In this document: piece by piece, positions 13,241 to 26,045 of the stretch
Layout: each line of letters opens with the position of its first letter
How positions within the stretch are numbered: position 1 is the stretch's first letter
Assembly (NCBI GenBank): GCA_034008185.1
Contig: CM067089.1
Coordinates: forward strand, 21,982,213-22,046,212
DNA length: 64,000 nucleotides
Direction: 5' to 3'
Source: Gorsachius magnificus
Lineage: Eukaryota; Chordata; Aves; Pelecaniformes; Ardeidae
Program-made: the position numbers and the translations under genes
The notes under the pieces: model-generated
Database searches by the model: none
What the model was told of the DNA's origin: nothing
The model's input: the letters and a program-made list of their open reading frames with translations, nothing else

Positions 13241-15953
13241 TATAATCTCAACTTTTGCTTTGTGCTTTTCTCATGGTGAAGAAAAAGCTGGAAAATACAA
13301 CCCAAGTTGTTCTGAAACAAGAAGCAAAATTAAAGGACCCTTTACTCATCTAATCACCGTTGGTGCTGCCCACAACTAGTCAAGTTCAAGAGCTGTCTAC
13401 TCAGTTTCTACATATTCAGTAGTCAGGACACCAGACACCTCAAAACTCTGCAGCACAGTTGAGAATCAGCTGCGCACCACAGAAGCCATCAGAAAACAGC
13501 CTGCAGCAAGGGTGACATCCACGCAGGAAGGGGAACAAACTGCCTGAAACTGCTCCAAGCCTGTGTCACAAATCCTCAGAGGATCTAACAACCCACTTTA
13601 AACACTTGCTCTTTCCATTCCAAGCACTGAACCCACCTCTTCTCTCCTGCTGTCAAAGGCCAGCCCAGGCAATGCCAGAGACAAGACAAAGACCCCTTCC
13701 AAAAACTCCACAGAATCTTTCCTTTAGCAAGAAACATTAGTCTGTCACCTTCTGGGGTGCTTTAAGGAGTGTGAAGGCAAAAGAAACAGGAGGGGAGGAA
13801 AAAATATTCCTACTAGCAGCCAGACCATCACTCTTTTGCTTCTTGCTGACATTTTAGGCCACCCCCCTCTCACAAAATGCATTTAACTCCTTTGGAGATG
13901 ACGAGGCATAAGAGCATAGAGCTACAGTTCTCCAGTGGGGACCCTGGTCCAGGACACCCTCATCCAGCCACCTCTGAGAGTGACTAATCACCGATGGAGG
14001 TGAGCCTGAAGGAAGATGAGAAGCTTCAGAGTCAGGAGGTCTGGGACGATTTCTAAACTCTGTTGCCCACCTGGACCCAATCACACCCACTCTTCTGTAT
14101 ATCTCTCTTTTCCCACTTTTCTGCTTCCAAGTGCTCTCCAGTGCATGGTCCAGGCTGCTATGCAGGGGTACAGCCCCTGAAGCAACAAAATCCCACCCTG
14201 TGCTGGGGCTATAGTCTGCCCCCACAATAACATTTCCAGGAGTCCCTACCTAGCAGCACTCAGCATATTCCTGCCACATTGCCACTGTGTCAGAAGCCAT
14301 AAAAGAAAGTTACTCAGCAAAAGTGGAAACTCCAGCTACCAATTTATCACTGAACCCCTCCGTGCTTCAGATCAGATCCATCTGGACCTTTTAGCAGCTC
14401 CACCACCACCACCCCCTTGATTCCCATATCCTTCACAGACAAGCTGCCCTGAGGGAGGGAGCTGAGAGACCCCAGAGACGTCCTCCTTTGAAGGTGGTGA
14501 TCTCTAATCGCTCGGCTCCAGCAACCAACTATTTAGAGCCTAGGATGCATAAACTCACATTTCTTCTACTCATTCAATGACATCTGCATCAGCAACCCTG
14601 CCTCATCCTAGACTGTTAGTTCTTCAGGTAAGCTTTGTGTCCTGTGTTCATACAAAACCTACCATGTGCCCAGGCCTCTCGACCACCACAGGAATAAGCA
14701 GCAGCCCCCATACAGCTCCAGCACACACAGGGAAAGCTGCCTGGCATCCCTCTGTGCCTTCTGCTGGTGGTGAAAGCAGGGCCAGATGACATTCCCCTCA
14801 ATCTCCCTCCACTTTCCAAACTCCCAGAACCTTTTGCTGAAGTAACACTATTTTTTTTTTTTTTTTTTTTTTGACTGACTTACACCCAACCAGCATCTCG
14901 CTCTCTCTGCAGGGTGATGGAATAGCACAGGCCAGTGGTCAGCAGGAAAGCCAGTTCCCATCAGCCTGTGGAGGAGCACCAGCCCCACTGCTATTTGCAC
15001 ACATCCTCTGGAATATCCGCATTCAGCACTGCCCTTGCCAAAGCCACCACCAAAACGCACACGTTGTTCCCTAATCTCACTGCCCCCAGAGCTGGTGCTG
15101 GCTCACTGCTTGGACAGCTAAATAGCTACACAGAGCACTGCAGTGCTGGGGGATCTCAGGTGGTCCGTCTTCAGTGTGCGCTTTGGGGGGCCCCTTGTGG
15201 ACATCCTTCCTGAGCTGGTAACACTACTAGCTGCAGCAGGGAGCTCTTGTAGCCTCTCTGGAGCAGAGAGCTCAGAGCAGACCCCTTCTGAAGAGGGAAA
15301 CAGAGGCACTCAAACAGCCCGGTGGTCCCTGTCAACCATGGGACAGGATCCCAAAGTCCCAGTGGCTGGCAGCTCCTCTCTTCCCCTGAGCAATACTACT
15401 TCAGCTTCTATACCTCCAGTCTGCAGGGAGCCGGGATGACACAGGAGCCTACTTCTGAAGGCAGAGATCTTTTTTCAGGGCTGGCACATTCAGCAGTGAT
15501 GTTACCAGTAAATATGTCAGAGCAAAGCTTTAGCAGTGAGCAGAAGCAAGATACCAAGCTTTAATGAACTAATCTGGACCTGCAGAGACTTTATTCCAAC
15601 TGAGTAAAGATCCCCAAGCCTTCACTCAAGCTTAGTCAGGCCTAAGCCTCCAGCAAAGTGACTACCAGTTGCAGTAACATGTTCCCCACAACACACGCCA
15701 TTTCTCACAGCTACCAGGTTCCAGCTTCTAGAAAGAGAAGAAATTGCCCAAGCGTCTCACTTGCTGTAAGACTTCCCATTCCTCATTTTTGGTCACAGAA
15801 AAGGGTTCAGCAAAGTCTCCAAAGATATTTTCCCAGTCTCTTACAACACTAGTTTGGGATGTCTGTTTAGCCTGATCCTCCCAGTGACTGTAGGTCACCT
15901 TGCAGTTGCCACCTTTAGCACGACTGACAATACTGGTAGGTCCAGCATAACAT
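13241..15953. other. Unique intergenic sequence; poly-T at 14851-14872
   Basis: No gene is recognised. A 22-base T run occupies 14851-14872. A strong donor-like site (CTTCAG followed by GTAAGC) sits near 14629 without a convincing exon. Open frames are short and anonymous. Confidence 0.5.
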
Positions 15954-16727
15954 TCATATGCAGGCAGAGCAATGATGAGGATCAAATTCCTTGGATATGG
16001 TAATATTGCCAGGTACAAGACCCCAAGGCCCCTCCTTGGCTGCGCACAGCCTGCGTCGCATTCTTTTGAGCCTAGGGACCTTGAGTGTCCAAGAGCAGCA
16101 GGCACAAGAGCTCATGGCCAAGCACACCAAGACAAGCTCTATGCAGGCCGCACGCAAGGTATTTACAGGGTCAGTCAGGAGGTGGTCTGTGCTTTTAGAC
16201 CCGCACAGACACAACCTCTGTTGCCACCAGGGGAACACATGGCAGAACCAAAAGTAGTCCCATGACTCAGAGTTCTGGCCTAGACCCAAACAGCAATGGT
16301 ACTTGGTGCTGGCAAGTTTCAATCCCTTTGTGGTCCTCCCTGCCCTAAGCCATGATGGTAGGGCCAAGCAGGACCCAAAATCTCCTCCAATGTGCCTTTG
16401 TCTCCACTCTGATGTGTGCAGTAATAAATAGCGATCAGTCTTGACAGAGAGCATCCAAGTGTCTGGCATGTTGTGGAGGGTAAGGGCAAGGCAGTCTCTG
16501 CTGTGGAAGATGATCCCTGGCCTGCCTCTCTTGATGACCCCAGAGGATTCACACCGCCCTGCTCCCTCCTCCTGAAAGGTGGTAACAAAGGTGTGAGTTT
16601 CTAAGCCTGACTGGCTCATGGAGTTAAAACCCAGTGAACCTGACCAGATCAGTGATAAAGCCAGAGCTCTGCTGAATTGGTCATTCTCTTGCTCACTCCT
16701 TTCTCTTACCTGACCCCTCTTTTGCAT
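15954..16727 (-). other. Long anonymous open frame (257 codons), probably chance
   Basis: The minus strand is open for 257 codons from a Met, which is long for DNA of this composition. The predicted product is rich in Cys, Trp and Arg, with no domain, signal peptide or membrane segment that I recognise. The start is followed after 18 nt by a strong splice-donor sequence (CAG then GTAAGAG, forward position about 16706-16712), so an intact single-exon reading would be odd. I treat it as non-coding unless conservation or RNA data say otherwise. Confidence 0.15.
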
Positions 16728-17334
16728 GGTTCATAGAATCGGCAAAACTCCCTGACACAGAAACTGGAAGACACTCGATCTGTCGGTAACAATTTCCAGC
16801 GGCTTTGACAGGAACAGGCAGAGCACAGGAAGAATAAAAAAAGGGAAAGGGAAAAAAAAAAAAGAAAGAAAATAATTCCTCCTGCCTCCTATTCTCCCTT
16901 TTGTTTTCCCTTTGGCTTCCCCTCTTTCCTGGTGCTGTGTGAGCATCTCCTTTCCTCTGTCCGCTGCTGGACAGATGAAGACAGTCCATGGGCTGCAGGA
17001 GGATTCCCAGCCCGAGCCACAGAACAGACTAATTCATCATAGAGGAGAGGCTGTCTGCACACAGAAGGGCAGAGGAACATCTCTTCCTTTAAAGCCCCCA
17101 CTGCTCTTGCAGCATGCTGGTTCCCTGTCCAGGCCTGGGGTTGCCCACACTGGCAGGGAGGCTTGGAACAGGTAGGAAGGTCACTGGAGGGGATAGGGCT
17201 GGTGATGATTTATACTCACATGCTATTTATATTTTTTAGGTCAGCTTTGCTGGGAGGGGGGAAGCTTTCACTTTATTCTGCAGAGCAAGGTGTGGCCTGG
17301 AGCCACCAGTGTTTTTACCCACCAGATGCCTGGC
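16728..17334. other. Unique sequence with an A/G run
   Basis: Apart from an A-rich stretch at about 16838-16875, nothing is recognised before the CR1 insertion. Confidence 0.5.
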
Positions 17335-17700
17335 CCAATCTTTGAAAAGAAGGCTGCGGGGAGACCTGATTACGGCCTTTCAATACCTAAAGGGGGCCTA
17401 TATTAAAGATGGGGAATATCTTTTTAGTAGGGCCAGCTGTGACAGGACAAGGGGTAATGGTTTTAAACTAAAACAGGGTAGGTTTAGACTGGATATAAGG
17501 AAGAAATTCTTTACAATGAGGGTGGTGAAACACTGGAACGGGTTGCCCAGAGAGGTAGTGGAGGCCCCATCCCTGGAAGCATTCAAGGCCAGGTTGGACG
17601 GGGCTCTGAGCAACCTGATCTAGTTAGCGGTGTCCCTGCTCACTGCAGGGGGGTTGGACTAGATGACCTTCCAACCCAAAACATTCTATGATTCTATGAT
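17335..17700 (+). mobile_element. CR1 LINE, 5'-truncated 3' end
   Basis: This is the 3' end of a chicken-repeat-1 non-LTR retrotransposon. The plus strand encodes the C-terminal end of ORF2 in one open frame. It begins near '[15 protein letters not shown]', continues through '[20 protein letters not shown]' and ends at a TAG at 17621-17623. It is followed by the short 3' UTR phrase 'ggttggactagatgacct' and two to three copies of the ATTCTATG octamer at 17682-17700. The 5' truncation and absence of a poly-A tail are normal for CR1. The open frame and clean terminus mark it as the youngest CR1 in the window. Confidence 0.95.
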
Positions 17701-18739
17701 CCTTCCTGCTCTCATCACTGTGGCTTCAAGCCTGATACACAGCAGGCTTCGCAGAGGATTGGGGAAGGGTCTGTGAGCAGTCAGAGCATACGGACTGAGA
17801 CTGCTGCAGCCCCTTCTGGGCTATACAGCTGACCCAGAGACTGACACCCTCACTGTAGGAAACTGGACTCCAATACCCAGGCAGATCCTTCCCACCCCCG
17901 AGTTCTGATGTCCTTCCCTAAGCAAAAGTCATCTTGACCAAGTGCCAAGAGTACACAGTATGATGCCTACCTTTTCAGGCAACCCATACTTCAGTCTATG
18001 TCCACCCTAGCAAAAAAATAGATCACTGAGAACTATGGGTAGCAGAATCTGTGTTGCATCTTCAAAGCTGCATTTTCTTCATCTCCCTCTCCCACCGAGG
18101 GAAGTGTTTTTCAGAACAGATGATCTTTTGAAGGAGGTATGCAAGATAATAGGAAGGAGAAGCCATGGTTCTCATGATCCAATGGCCAAGAAACAACAGA
18201 TTTGATTACACAGGGCGCAACTTTCATCACAATAAAACCAGACAATTGTCATACAACCTGCACCTTCAGACAACACGCTCTCGGAAGGGTCCATGCTTGA
18301 AAATAAGACCTTACCTGAGTCACCTATACAGAGGGAGGAGGGGAGAGCACTAAAGGATAAACAGAAGGGTTGACAACAGGAAAAAATGTACAGAACGTAC
18401 TCGGCTACTGAATCACGGTAAGTCAGATTTGTACATTTAGTCCAGGCACCATGTATGCGAGTTACCAGCAGGACATGACACAAGGGTGATATCCACTATG
18501 AAGCCTTCTCCTTCAAAAGACAAAACACATCTGGCTTGGAGCCTACACAGTATTTCATGGCCTAGATGAGACTGGGGACCATGAAACCAAGACAGACAGA
18601 TTGATTTAATTTTAACTCTTGACACAGATGGAAATTCAAAAGAAAAGCTTTACTCCTTCCTCTGTGGTAGAAACATCATCAGTGCCTGTTTGCAGCAGGA
18701 ATTGGTCCCATGTTGAAGAGAAAGCCGAAATCCAACCTT
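17701..18739. other. Unique intergenic sequence, no gene seen
   Basis: Nothing is recognised apart from a minus-strand donor-like site (CAG then GTAAGG, forward position about 18311-18318) without an exon. Confidence 0.45.
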
Positions 18740-19030
18740 GGAAGTGATCAGACTCAGACTCTCCCCAAAGGCAGGAGTTTGCCTCCCCATCCAGCTCTTT
18801 GCTGTGCCGGGATCAATTTTTCATGGTTGTTTCAAGTTTCATTGCTCTGAGTATCATGGCACACCAACAAAAGGAAACCCAACAGGTGAAGCTGCAATCG
18901 CCCTTCCTGTCCGAGACGGCTGATCAGAGCTGTGCCAAAGGCAGCTGCTTGTTTCCTTATCCAGAGATAATTACAGTGGCTAGAAAACAGCATTTGCCAT
19001 GTTGCTTTTAATTCATATCAGCAGAACTGA
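18740..19030. promoter_or_regulatory. Candidate conserved non-coding element
   Basis: A repeat-free, moderately AT-rich block with 'gagataattacagtgg' near 18964 and 'gcttttaattcatatcagc' near 19004, plus scattered CpGs. It resembles enhancer texture. Support is weak. Confidence 0.3.
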
Positions 19031-21889
19031 CAGCTCCAGCCACATTCACTCAGGGGCTGCAGGCAGAAGTCTGGGAAGGATGGAGCTGCTCCAGCCTCGA
19101 CTGCAAAGGGCTGGGAGGCTTCCATCTCAGCCCTCACCATCACCTTCCTTCGCTTTGCCTTGATCTGCTCAGCCCCTCTGCTTTCTGTGCCTGCTCCACA
19201 AACCATTTAGCCATCTGTAGTCAGCAGTCGCACCCACTGCTGTGAAGGGAAGTGTGACCTTGTGTGTGAGACACTGCTGCTGCTCTCAGAAGATCGGGGG
19301 TTCAGGTCTGCTGCAAGCTCCTGGACCATGTCCTGGGGAAGCTGCAAAAGCTCCCCAGGCTTTTGGTGGTTACTTATCCCCAGCTAGCCATAGAGTAGTT
19401 ACCATCACCCCACTGATCAGCCAGGTGGTGTGTGGAAATGCTCCTGCTGCCAAGTAAGGCTGCAGACCGGCCGAGTGCTCCAGCAACTGCTAACAGGCTG
19501 CTTATACCGCAAAATCTGGGGCAGGAGGGATGAGGGGTGGATCTTGCACACCACAAGCTAGAAACACATGCTACTCACTGGTGGGCCTGGGGCAATTCCA
19601 GAAGTGGGATACACTGATTGAACAGCACAACAAAAGAGAAAGGGACAGGTAGATTAGATATCACATAGGAGCGAGCAGGAGGAGGCTGCAACAGACCCTC
19701 ACTTGAGAAAAGCAGAATACCATCCTTGCAAACCTGGCAGCCACATCCATTTAGACTGCACGGTCTTCAGAGCAGCCATTGCCTCCTATCGTGCTTTGCA
19801 CAGCACCTAACACCACAGGCCCCCAGCTGAAACAGGGCCTCCAGGCCACAAAGAGCAGCAACAAAAATACTCACAACGGACAAACTCAATCCACAGAACA
19901 TCCCTCAAGTACACACAGTGAGCCACAATTGTTTCTAGTGCCTCTGAAAACAAGTCCTCTTCAAGCTCAGAATTGGCCCAAATTGCTTATAACCATACAG
20001 TGATGAAAACCATGAGTAGCTCAAAACCTAGGGAGTCTCAGCCATGGAAGATCAGGGCAGGGAAAGTGAGGAGGCAAATCAAGCCCTCTCTGTACAGCTG
20101 CACCCTCTTGCAAGCTGTTGTGCAGTGGATGCTTTAAGATTCCGTCCACCACAACCACACTGATTTCAGACTTACGCCAGCATAGCAGCTTGAAGTGAAT
20201 AGTCAAGTAGCTGGACACCAAGGATAAATAAAATTTCTACTAATCCTGCTTTCACAGCAGGATACTAGAAAATTTAGCTGACCTTTGTTAAATAAGCTCA
20301 ATGGGTCCCTTGAGAGATGGTAAATTACTGTGCGTGAGCAAAGAATGTCTGCCCCAGGCCATAGCCTGCAGAGGGAGGTTTTTCCTCCACAAGAGGCTGC
20401 AACCCCCTCCCCGCTTCCCAGGAAAACATATTTCTTTTATGCTAAGGGGGGAGTAGGCCACCCCAACCCACTGCAAAGGCAGTTGTGCCACATCTACAAA
20501 ACCCCTCTCAGGTGTATGGGAGACATTCTGCACCGGGCAGCTTTTGAGCTGTGGCACTGGAAACTCTCCCCAAGGCAGGCGAGGGGCCAGCAGAGCGCCC
20601 GTAGCCCCAGGAGGTCACTGCCATGGCTGCCCATTTCCCTGCTCATGGGCTTGCCCCTGGACTGCCAGCACATGCACCTCTGTTGGACGTTCAGGGGGGC
20701 TGTGGGGGACAGGCAGCATCTTGGAGACAAGTCCATCGGCGACATCAGCGCTACAGGGTCCCTTGACTGTGGACTGTGACTGTGAATCCAGGGGCACAAC
20801 ATGGACCAGCACAGTACCACAACCAGATGCAGCCAAACTAAGTTTCAATGCTCCACAGCACATTTCCTTCGGGAAATTTAAAGCCTTCAGAAACACCTGT
20901 CCACCTGTTCCAGCTTGCCTAGCTGGAATTTAAGCCACCTCCTCTGGCTGGCCAAGGTAGTAGATGCAACACAGCAGTGCGACACGAGGCTTTTTCATGC
21001 ATGTTCTGGCTGGGGTGGATTTGATGAGACACAGAGGTCATACAGGGTGACATCAGCTGAGACATTAACATGCCGCAGCAGGAAACGCAGACTGTTTCCT
21101 TTCCAGGTGTAACAGGACAGAAAATGAAATTGCAGAGCTGCATCCAGGGTCTTCCATTCAGCGTCCAAGCAGCCGGAGCAGAAAACTGATCTGGGCTAAC
21201 CCCTTCAGAGAGAACCGAGCTAGGACAACTCCCACCTGGCAAAACATGCCCAGCACTACATTTCTGGGTATCCACAATCGCTCCAGGTGCCACCACTTCT
21301 TCCTTTCACAGCACCAGGTAGTGAGGAGTATGGAGGGGAGAAATGCAATTAGAAACTATTGTTTTCTGGTTCTCATTCTTTAAGCAACCCCTGGTTATCT
21401 GCATAGGCAAATACCTGGATTGCCTCCTCATGGCAGATTAAAAAAAAAAAAGTCTGCTTCAGGTTGGTTTGAGCTCCTTTTACTCTCCCACTATCTCCTC
21501 CTGACCCTGACCTCTCAAATGCTCTCAACTGAAACAGATCACAGGTTCTAGTGTCCATAAAAACAGGAACATTTTTATTTTATTTTTGAGGCCTATTTCA
21601 ATGACCCTGCTGGGGGCGGGGCGGGGGGGGGTAGGAAAACAGGATCATTCATCGTGGCTGAGCAGCACAATTCCATTTCCCAGGCTCTGAAATGAGAGAC
21701 TCGCTGCTGATGAAGTCAAAAAAGGTAAAAGCTCCTCTGTGTCATTTTTTCTCCTTTTCCCCACCCCAAGTCTTTCTTTTCTTTTTCTCCACACATACCA
21801 TACCACCCCCACATCTCCATCTTCCAGCAGGCTCTCTGGAGATGGAGGGGGAGAGAAGCAGAAAGGTTGGTGTCTCAAGGGAAACCCAC
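19031..21889. other. Unique intergenic sequence with short simple runs
   Basis: No gene is recognised. There is a G-rich run at 21611-21631 and an A run near 21440. The overlapping frames around 20330-20930 on both strands are mutual shadows in GC-rich unique DNA. Confidence 0.45.
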
Positions 21890-22075
21890 ACCTCTCAATA
21901 TTCAGAATATTGAATATGAAATGTCAGAGGAGTTATCAATCTTACTTTGATGGCACGAGGAGCTTCATTTGCTAGTGCAGGATGTGAAAGGGGCCTTTCA
22001 GAGCCATTCACTGACTCTTCAAAACACATTTCACTGCTGGAGCTTTGTGATCACTCAATTCCACGCAGCGTCCAG
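21890..22075. promoter_or_regulatory. Candidate conserved non-coding element
   Basis: Contains 'tattcagaatattgaatatg' (a small inverted arrangement around 21898-21919), 'gttatcaatcttactttgatgg' and unique flanks. It looks like an enhancer core, but only by texture. Confidence 0.3.
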
Positions 22076-22448
22076 GCAGGAAGGGGAGCCACATCCCGGC
22101 CTGCCCACCCATCCTGGGCAGTGAGGGGGGCACAGACACGTAGAAGCACATACCATGGCAGCAGCGCTGCGCAGGGTGGCAGCAGCGTGAGGTGAGGGCC
22201 AGTTGTTAGCTGGTGGAAAGCTACATATTCTACTTCAGTTGGCCTGTAACATATGATGATGTAGCCCAAAACACGTCATGGAATTGGGAAAACCCTCTGC
22301 TGACACCAGTGGCTACAGCATCAGTGAAACCAACTGAGCCTAATCCTTTCCCTCAATGCTAGGCTCAGCCCAAGACCTCTTAGTCATCATCAGCATGTCA
22401 GCACTCTTCCTCACCTCCTCCCTAATTATACTGATAGGGCAGCTCCTA

Positions 22449-22481
22449 AGAAAAAAAAAAAAAAATATATATATATATAGA
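22449..22481. repeat. Poly-A followed by (TA)n
   Basis: A run of about 15 A bases passes directly into seven TA dinucleotides. This is a simple microsatellite. Confidence 0.9.
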
Positions 22482-23610
22482 CACACTGTCAGCACTACAA
22501 AGTTTCGAAGTGAAAGACAGGTCAGCCATATGACAAGCAAAGACAGGGGGCAGGACTGCTCACTGGTGAAGAAAGGTAACACTGTTATGGGCCACAGGCT
22601 GCAGGTTATATATTCTGGCCCATGTGGTTCTCTGGTCCTTTGTCAACCCCGCAGTTCGGCAGGTTGACATTTCTAACCCGCACCTATTTTCAGTGTTGTG
22701 CGATCCACAGCCTTCAAGTTTGCACACAGTCCCCCTTTTGGGCAGCCAGAAGGGACAGGTTTCAGTCTTCCCTTAATTCATCTCTCCTACCACTAACTGC
22801 TTTTTCCTAAACACCAGCAGTTGTATTTGGGTCTGAAGCAGATAGCATGTGACCCAGTTATCTCTTCCCTTGCTACTAGCTACTGTAAACTGCAGACAAA
22901 TCAGATATGTGTAAGCTCCAGTGACCTACAAAGAGATCACATACATGTTGCTCTGACCAACATTCTCAAGCCTTGAAAATAAAGCTTTGATTCCTAAATG
23001 TACATTCTCTACCCCTAAGAACATTCTGGTGCTCAAAAGTTAGTATAAGCAGCACACCCGTTCAGGGGGCGGGATAGAAATCTGGGCACCCCAAAGTATT
23101 TTGTGCCTACCTTTGCATTTATGAACCAGCTGGTGGAGATAAGTAAAGCTCCCTTGATTGGCATTGATTTAAGCTAACTAAAGGTTTGGACCCCAACTTT
23201 TATACAGGCAAGTTTGGAAACGCTGGACTGCTGCTGTCTGCTGCAGAGCCAGCACAAGGAAATGAGATGCTGTTGTTTGTGACAGACCACTATGCAGAAA
23301 AAAAATCTCCTGGTCTCAAACGTGACCTTTCCATCAGAGGTCACCAAAAAGTCATCAGTGATTTCATCAGATATCAACCAACTCAATTGCCCTTACGTGC
23401 ACACATAGCAGTAACAACGTACAGGTCACACTCATTTCCTTGTGTGAGTCAGTCACTCTGAGCCCAAGGCCACCAGTTAGAAGAAAGAAAGATCGCCTGA
23501 GATCCTGAATTAGATTTCTGCTCTTGGCTCAGATCTCATTCTCAGAAATATGCCTACTGAGTGATTACAGGAATTATACACCCAGTTTAGCGTTACAGGA
23601 GGGTGTCCTA
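22482..23610. other. Unique intergenic sequence, no gene seen
   Basis: Unremarkable AT/GC-balanced DNA. Frames are short and anonymous. Confidence 0.5.
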
Positions 23611-23611
23611 G

Positions 23612-23705
23612 GCGCAAGGGGGCTGCACTGCAATGGCATAAATCAGTGTGGCTCTACTGACACCCCAGCACCTCCGCTCAGATTGTGGATCCGCTCCGGC
23701 ATATT
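23612..23705. repeat. Fragment of an ancient interspersed repeat
   Basis: The phrase 'aatggcataaatcagtgtgg' followed by 'ctctactgac' matches the pattern 'ggtataaatcagtgtagctccactgac', which I know from old dispersed repeats in sauropsid genomes. A second diverged piece lies at 24495-24600. The family name is not certain. Confidence 0.4.
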
Positions 23706-23849
23706 TACCCCATGGATTTATTTGGCTGCTGTCCAATGTTAGCACAGGAAAGACAATAAAGAGATGAAAAAATAATACAGACATGAGGGTGACTATTTTC
23801 CAAAGAGGAAACACTTGCTCTTGCTGTCAATGATTTACAGGGTCATGTT

Positions 23850-23985
23850 GTTCATTGTTGACATATTTTATTGTCATTATTTATCACATCCACTGCTGGA
23901 GCCCTAAGGAGCCCCACACAGGAACTTGAGCCATGTAGTGCAAGGTGCTGTACAAATACAGAAAGCTGTCAGGGGGGTAAAGGCA
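23850..23985 (+). repeat. Ancient sauropsid repeat, plus orientation
   Basis: It runs from an AT-rich lead ('tattttattgtcattattta'), through 'agccctaaggagcccca', to 'gtagtgcaaggtgctgtacaaatac'. This follows the order of an old dispersed repeat whose landmark is 'gtgctaggcgctgtacaaacaca'. Related pieces in the opposite orientation occur at 24655-24780 and 37553-37645 in this window, which supports a repeat family. The product is non-coding. Confidence 0.6.
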
Positions 23986-24271
23986 CCGGAGTCCTGCCAG
24001 CTGCTGCCACTGCAGAAGATACTGCCGATTTGCAGCAGGACATAAAAGAGGCAGTAGGGGGAAGATGGCAGGTGTCCAGAGTGCCAGAATATTTCTCAGC
24101 TCAGCACAGAACAAAAAGATTCTCTTCACTCCATCAAGTTTATAGAGTTAAGTTCACAAATGCTAAATGCTTGCATCATTTTTAACGCTTTCTTACTGGC
24201 CACAAGGCTGTCAAAATGCAGAGGAACTGCCTGCGCAGTCAGAATCCTGAACAGGAGATTACCCAATAATA

Positions 24272-24297
24272 ATAATTATTATTGGTATTATTACTAC
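24272..24297. repeat. (AAT)n / (ATT)n microsatellite
   Basis: AAT units pass into ATT units, so the tract can fold on itself. Simple sequence. Confidence 0.85.
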
Positions 24298-24494
24298 AGA
24301 TTTATACAGACTGCCTCTATCAAGAGAGACATTGTATTCTCCTTGTAAAATAACATTTGCTTCGCTCTTCACAGAAGAATTAGAGGCTTTACAGGCAAAA
24401 ATATACTGGCAAGCGACTCCCAAAGCACTCTGAGGGAAGGCAGAGGTCTACATCAAATACGTACATTTGTGCCCACTTAGCCTACGATCACTTT

Positions 24495-24600
24495 TGCAGT
24501 GGTGTAAATCAGGAGCAATGTTCCTGGAGCCAATGCACCAGACACTCCACTAATACAAATCAGTGCAGTTCACTGACTTCGTATAAAAACCCCACAGACA
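24495..24600. repeat. Fragment of an ancient interspersed repeat
   Basis: 'cagtggtgtaaatcaggagc' and then 'aaatcagtgcagttcactgac' are the two halves of the old repeat pattern also seen at 23612-23705. Strongly diverged. Confidence 0.4.
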
Positions 24601-24654
24601 CGATACAGGCAAGAAAGCGCAATCAGGCCCTGTCCGAGATCACCCCGTGTCCAT

Positions 24655-24780
24655 ATGCTGTTATTCATTACAAAGTATGATCTCAGTGCCTAGGGGCTCC
24701 TAGGAAGGCCAAAGTCCCCACTCCACTATGTTCTGCCCCGATAGGTAATGACATACAGCACCTGCTTCAACAATTTGCAA
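24655..24780 (-). repeat. Ancient sauropsid repeat, minus orientation
   Basis: Read on the minus strand, the landmarks appear in the same order as in the copy at 23850-23985: an AT-rich lead, 'gtgatctcagtgcctagg'-like text, 'ggctcctagg', and the 'gtgctgtatgtcattac' counterpart. The two copies lie about 0.7 kb apart in inverted orientation. Confidence 0.6.
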
Positions 24781-25829
24781 TGAAAGGAGACTAAAACCAG
24801 GTATATTCTGGACGCACTCCGATGATGAAAATACTGCCAAGTCTCGTAATTATACGACAAGCCCATACAAGCCCACATTTTTCTTCGAGCCTCAGCTTGC
24901 AGTCTAGTGAGTTGATGAGATCTTGCAGCGAAAGGCTTCTCTTTTATGTAAAGAAGCCTCACAACTCAGACCTTCAGGCTGACCTTTGCCCATTTCTGGT
25001 TTCCAACTGCAACTTCAGTGCATGGCACATTAGCCACTGGCTGGGTTGGCTCTCAATCCTCTTTGTGCTAAATCAGTCTAGAAGGAACTAGAAGCCCAAG
25101 GAGCCAAACAACAGGAAGCAAAGACTAGGTAACAAAATGCCACTACAACCCTCGTGAGTCAAAATTGACACAAACTTTCAAGACTGAGTTTTCAGTGCGC
25201 CTGAACTTGTGTCAGAATTACCAAGTCAATGTGCACATTTATTTTACTTACTTATTATTCAGTTCTAAAGAAATCATTTCTCTCTGTCAGGGAAAAAAAG
25301 TGAAATACCAACACACACTAGGAAAGAAAAATAAACACACCACTGTTCTGAGATGGTGGTGTGGGAGTTGTGCAGAGCTGGCAGCCACAACCCTCATGAG
25401 AAACAGCGTGGATTGTCCCTGCTCTGGTGTGTTCTTGGCGTTATTTAACTGTATTATTTTAGTTAAAGGGAGTAACAGAAGCCTCCCAAAGAGCAGCTGC
25501 TGCTATAATCCATACATACAGTTACTAACCAAAAAAGAAACATAGGTTAAGTGCTGGCCCTCCAGAGAGCACGGCACCTGCAGTCCAATTGGGAGGAGAG
25601 CCATGGCTGTTAGCAGCCAGCTGGAAGGCCTCTCTGAAGTACAGCATCCTTCCTGGACCATGCTACAGGTCCTAGAGATACCTACAACTCCAGAGCGCTG
25701 CCAAGCTCCCCTCATCAAAGACTCCCAGGAGGTCACTGAGAGACAGCTTCAGGGCCATGCCCCAGAGTGCCCTCCCAGGAGGAGGACCCTCCAGGATCTC
25801 TTTTCACTTCTGTGACCCTCTTACCACAC
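24781..25829. other. Unique intergenic sequence, no gene seen
   Basis: No repeat or gene is recognised. Frames are short. Confidence 0.45.
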
Positions 25830-26045
25830 AAAAATCACAGGCTGGATAAGGTGGAAGAGACCTTGGGAGATTGTCTAGTCCAACCACTCTGTTCAAACCA
25901 GGGTCAACAAGATGAGGTTGCTCAGGGCTGTGTTCAGTCAGGTTTTAAATATATCCAAGGATGGAGACTCCACAGCTTCTGTGGGAAACCTGTTCCAGTG
26001 TTTGACCACCCTACAAAAATCACTGGTACATGGCTCATATGTGGA
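25830..26045 (-). mobile_element. CR1 LINE fragment, minus strand
   Basis: The complement of the CR1 3' region. Read on plus it gives 'ttgtctagtccaaccactctg', 'gttgctcagggctgtgttcag', 'gatggagactccacagct' and 'gggaaacctgttccagtg', the standard antisense CR1 series. It is diverged and lacks the terminal octamers. Confidence 0.85.

Noticed and set aside
17309..17623. Host gene encoding a 104-residue protein
   Set aside because: The sequence is the C-terminal end of CR1 ORF2 and ends in the CR1 terminal octamers.
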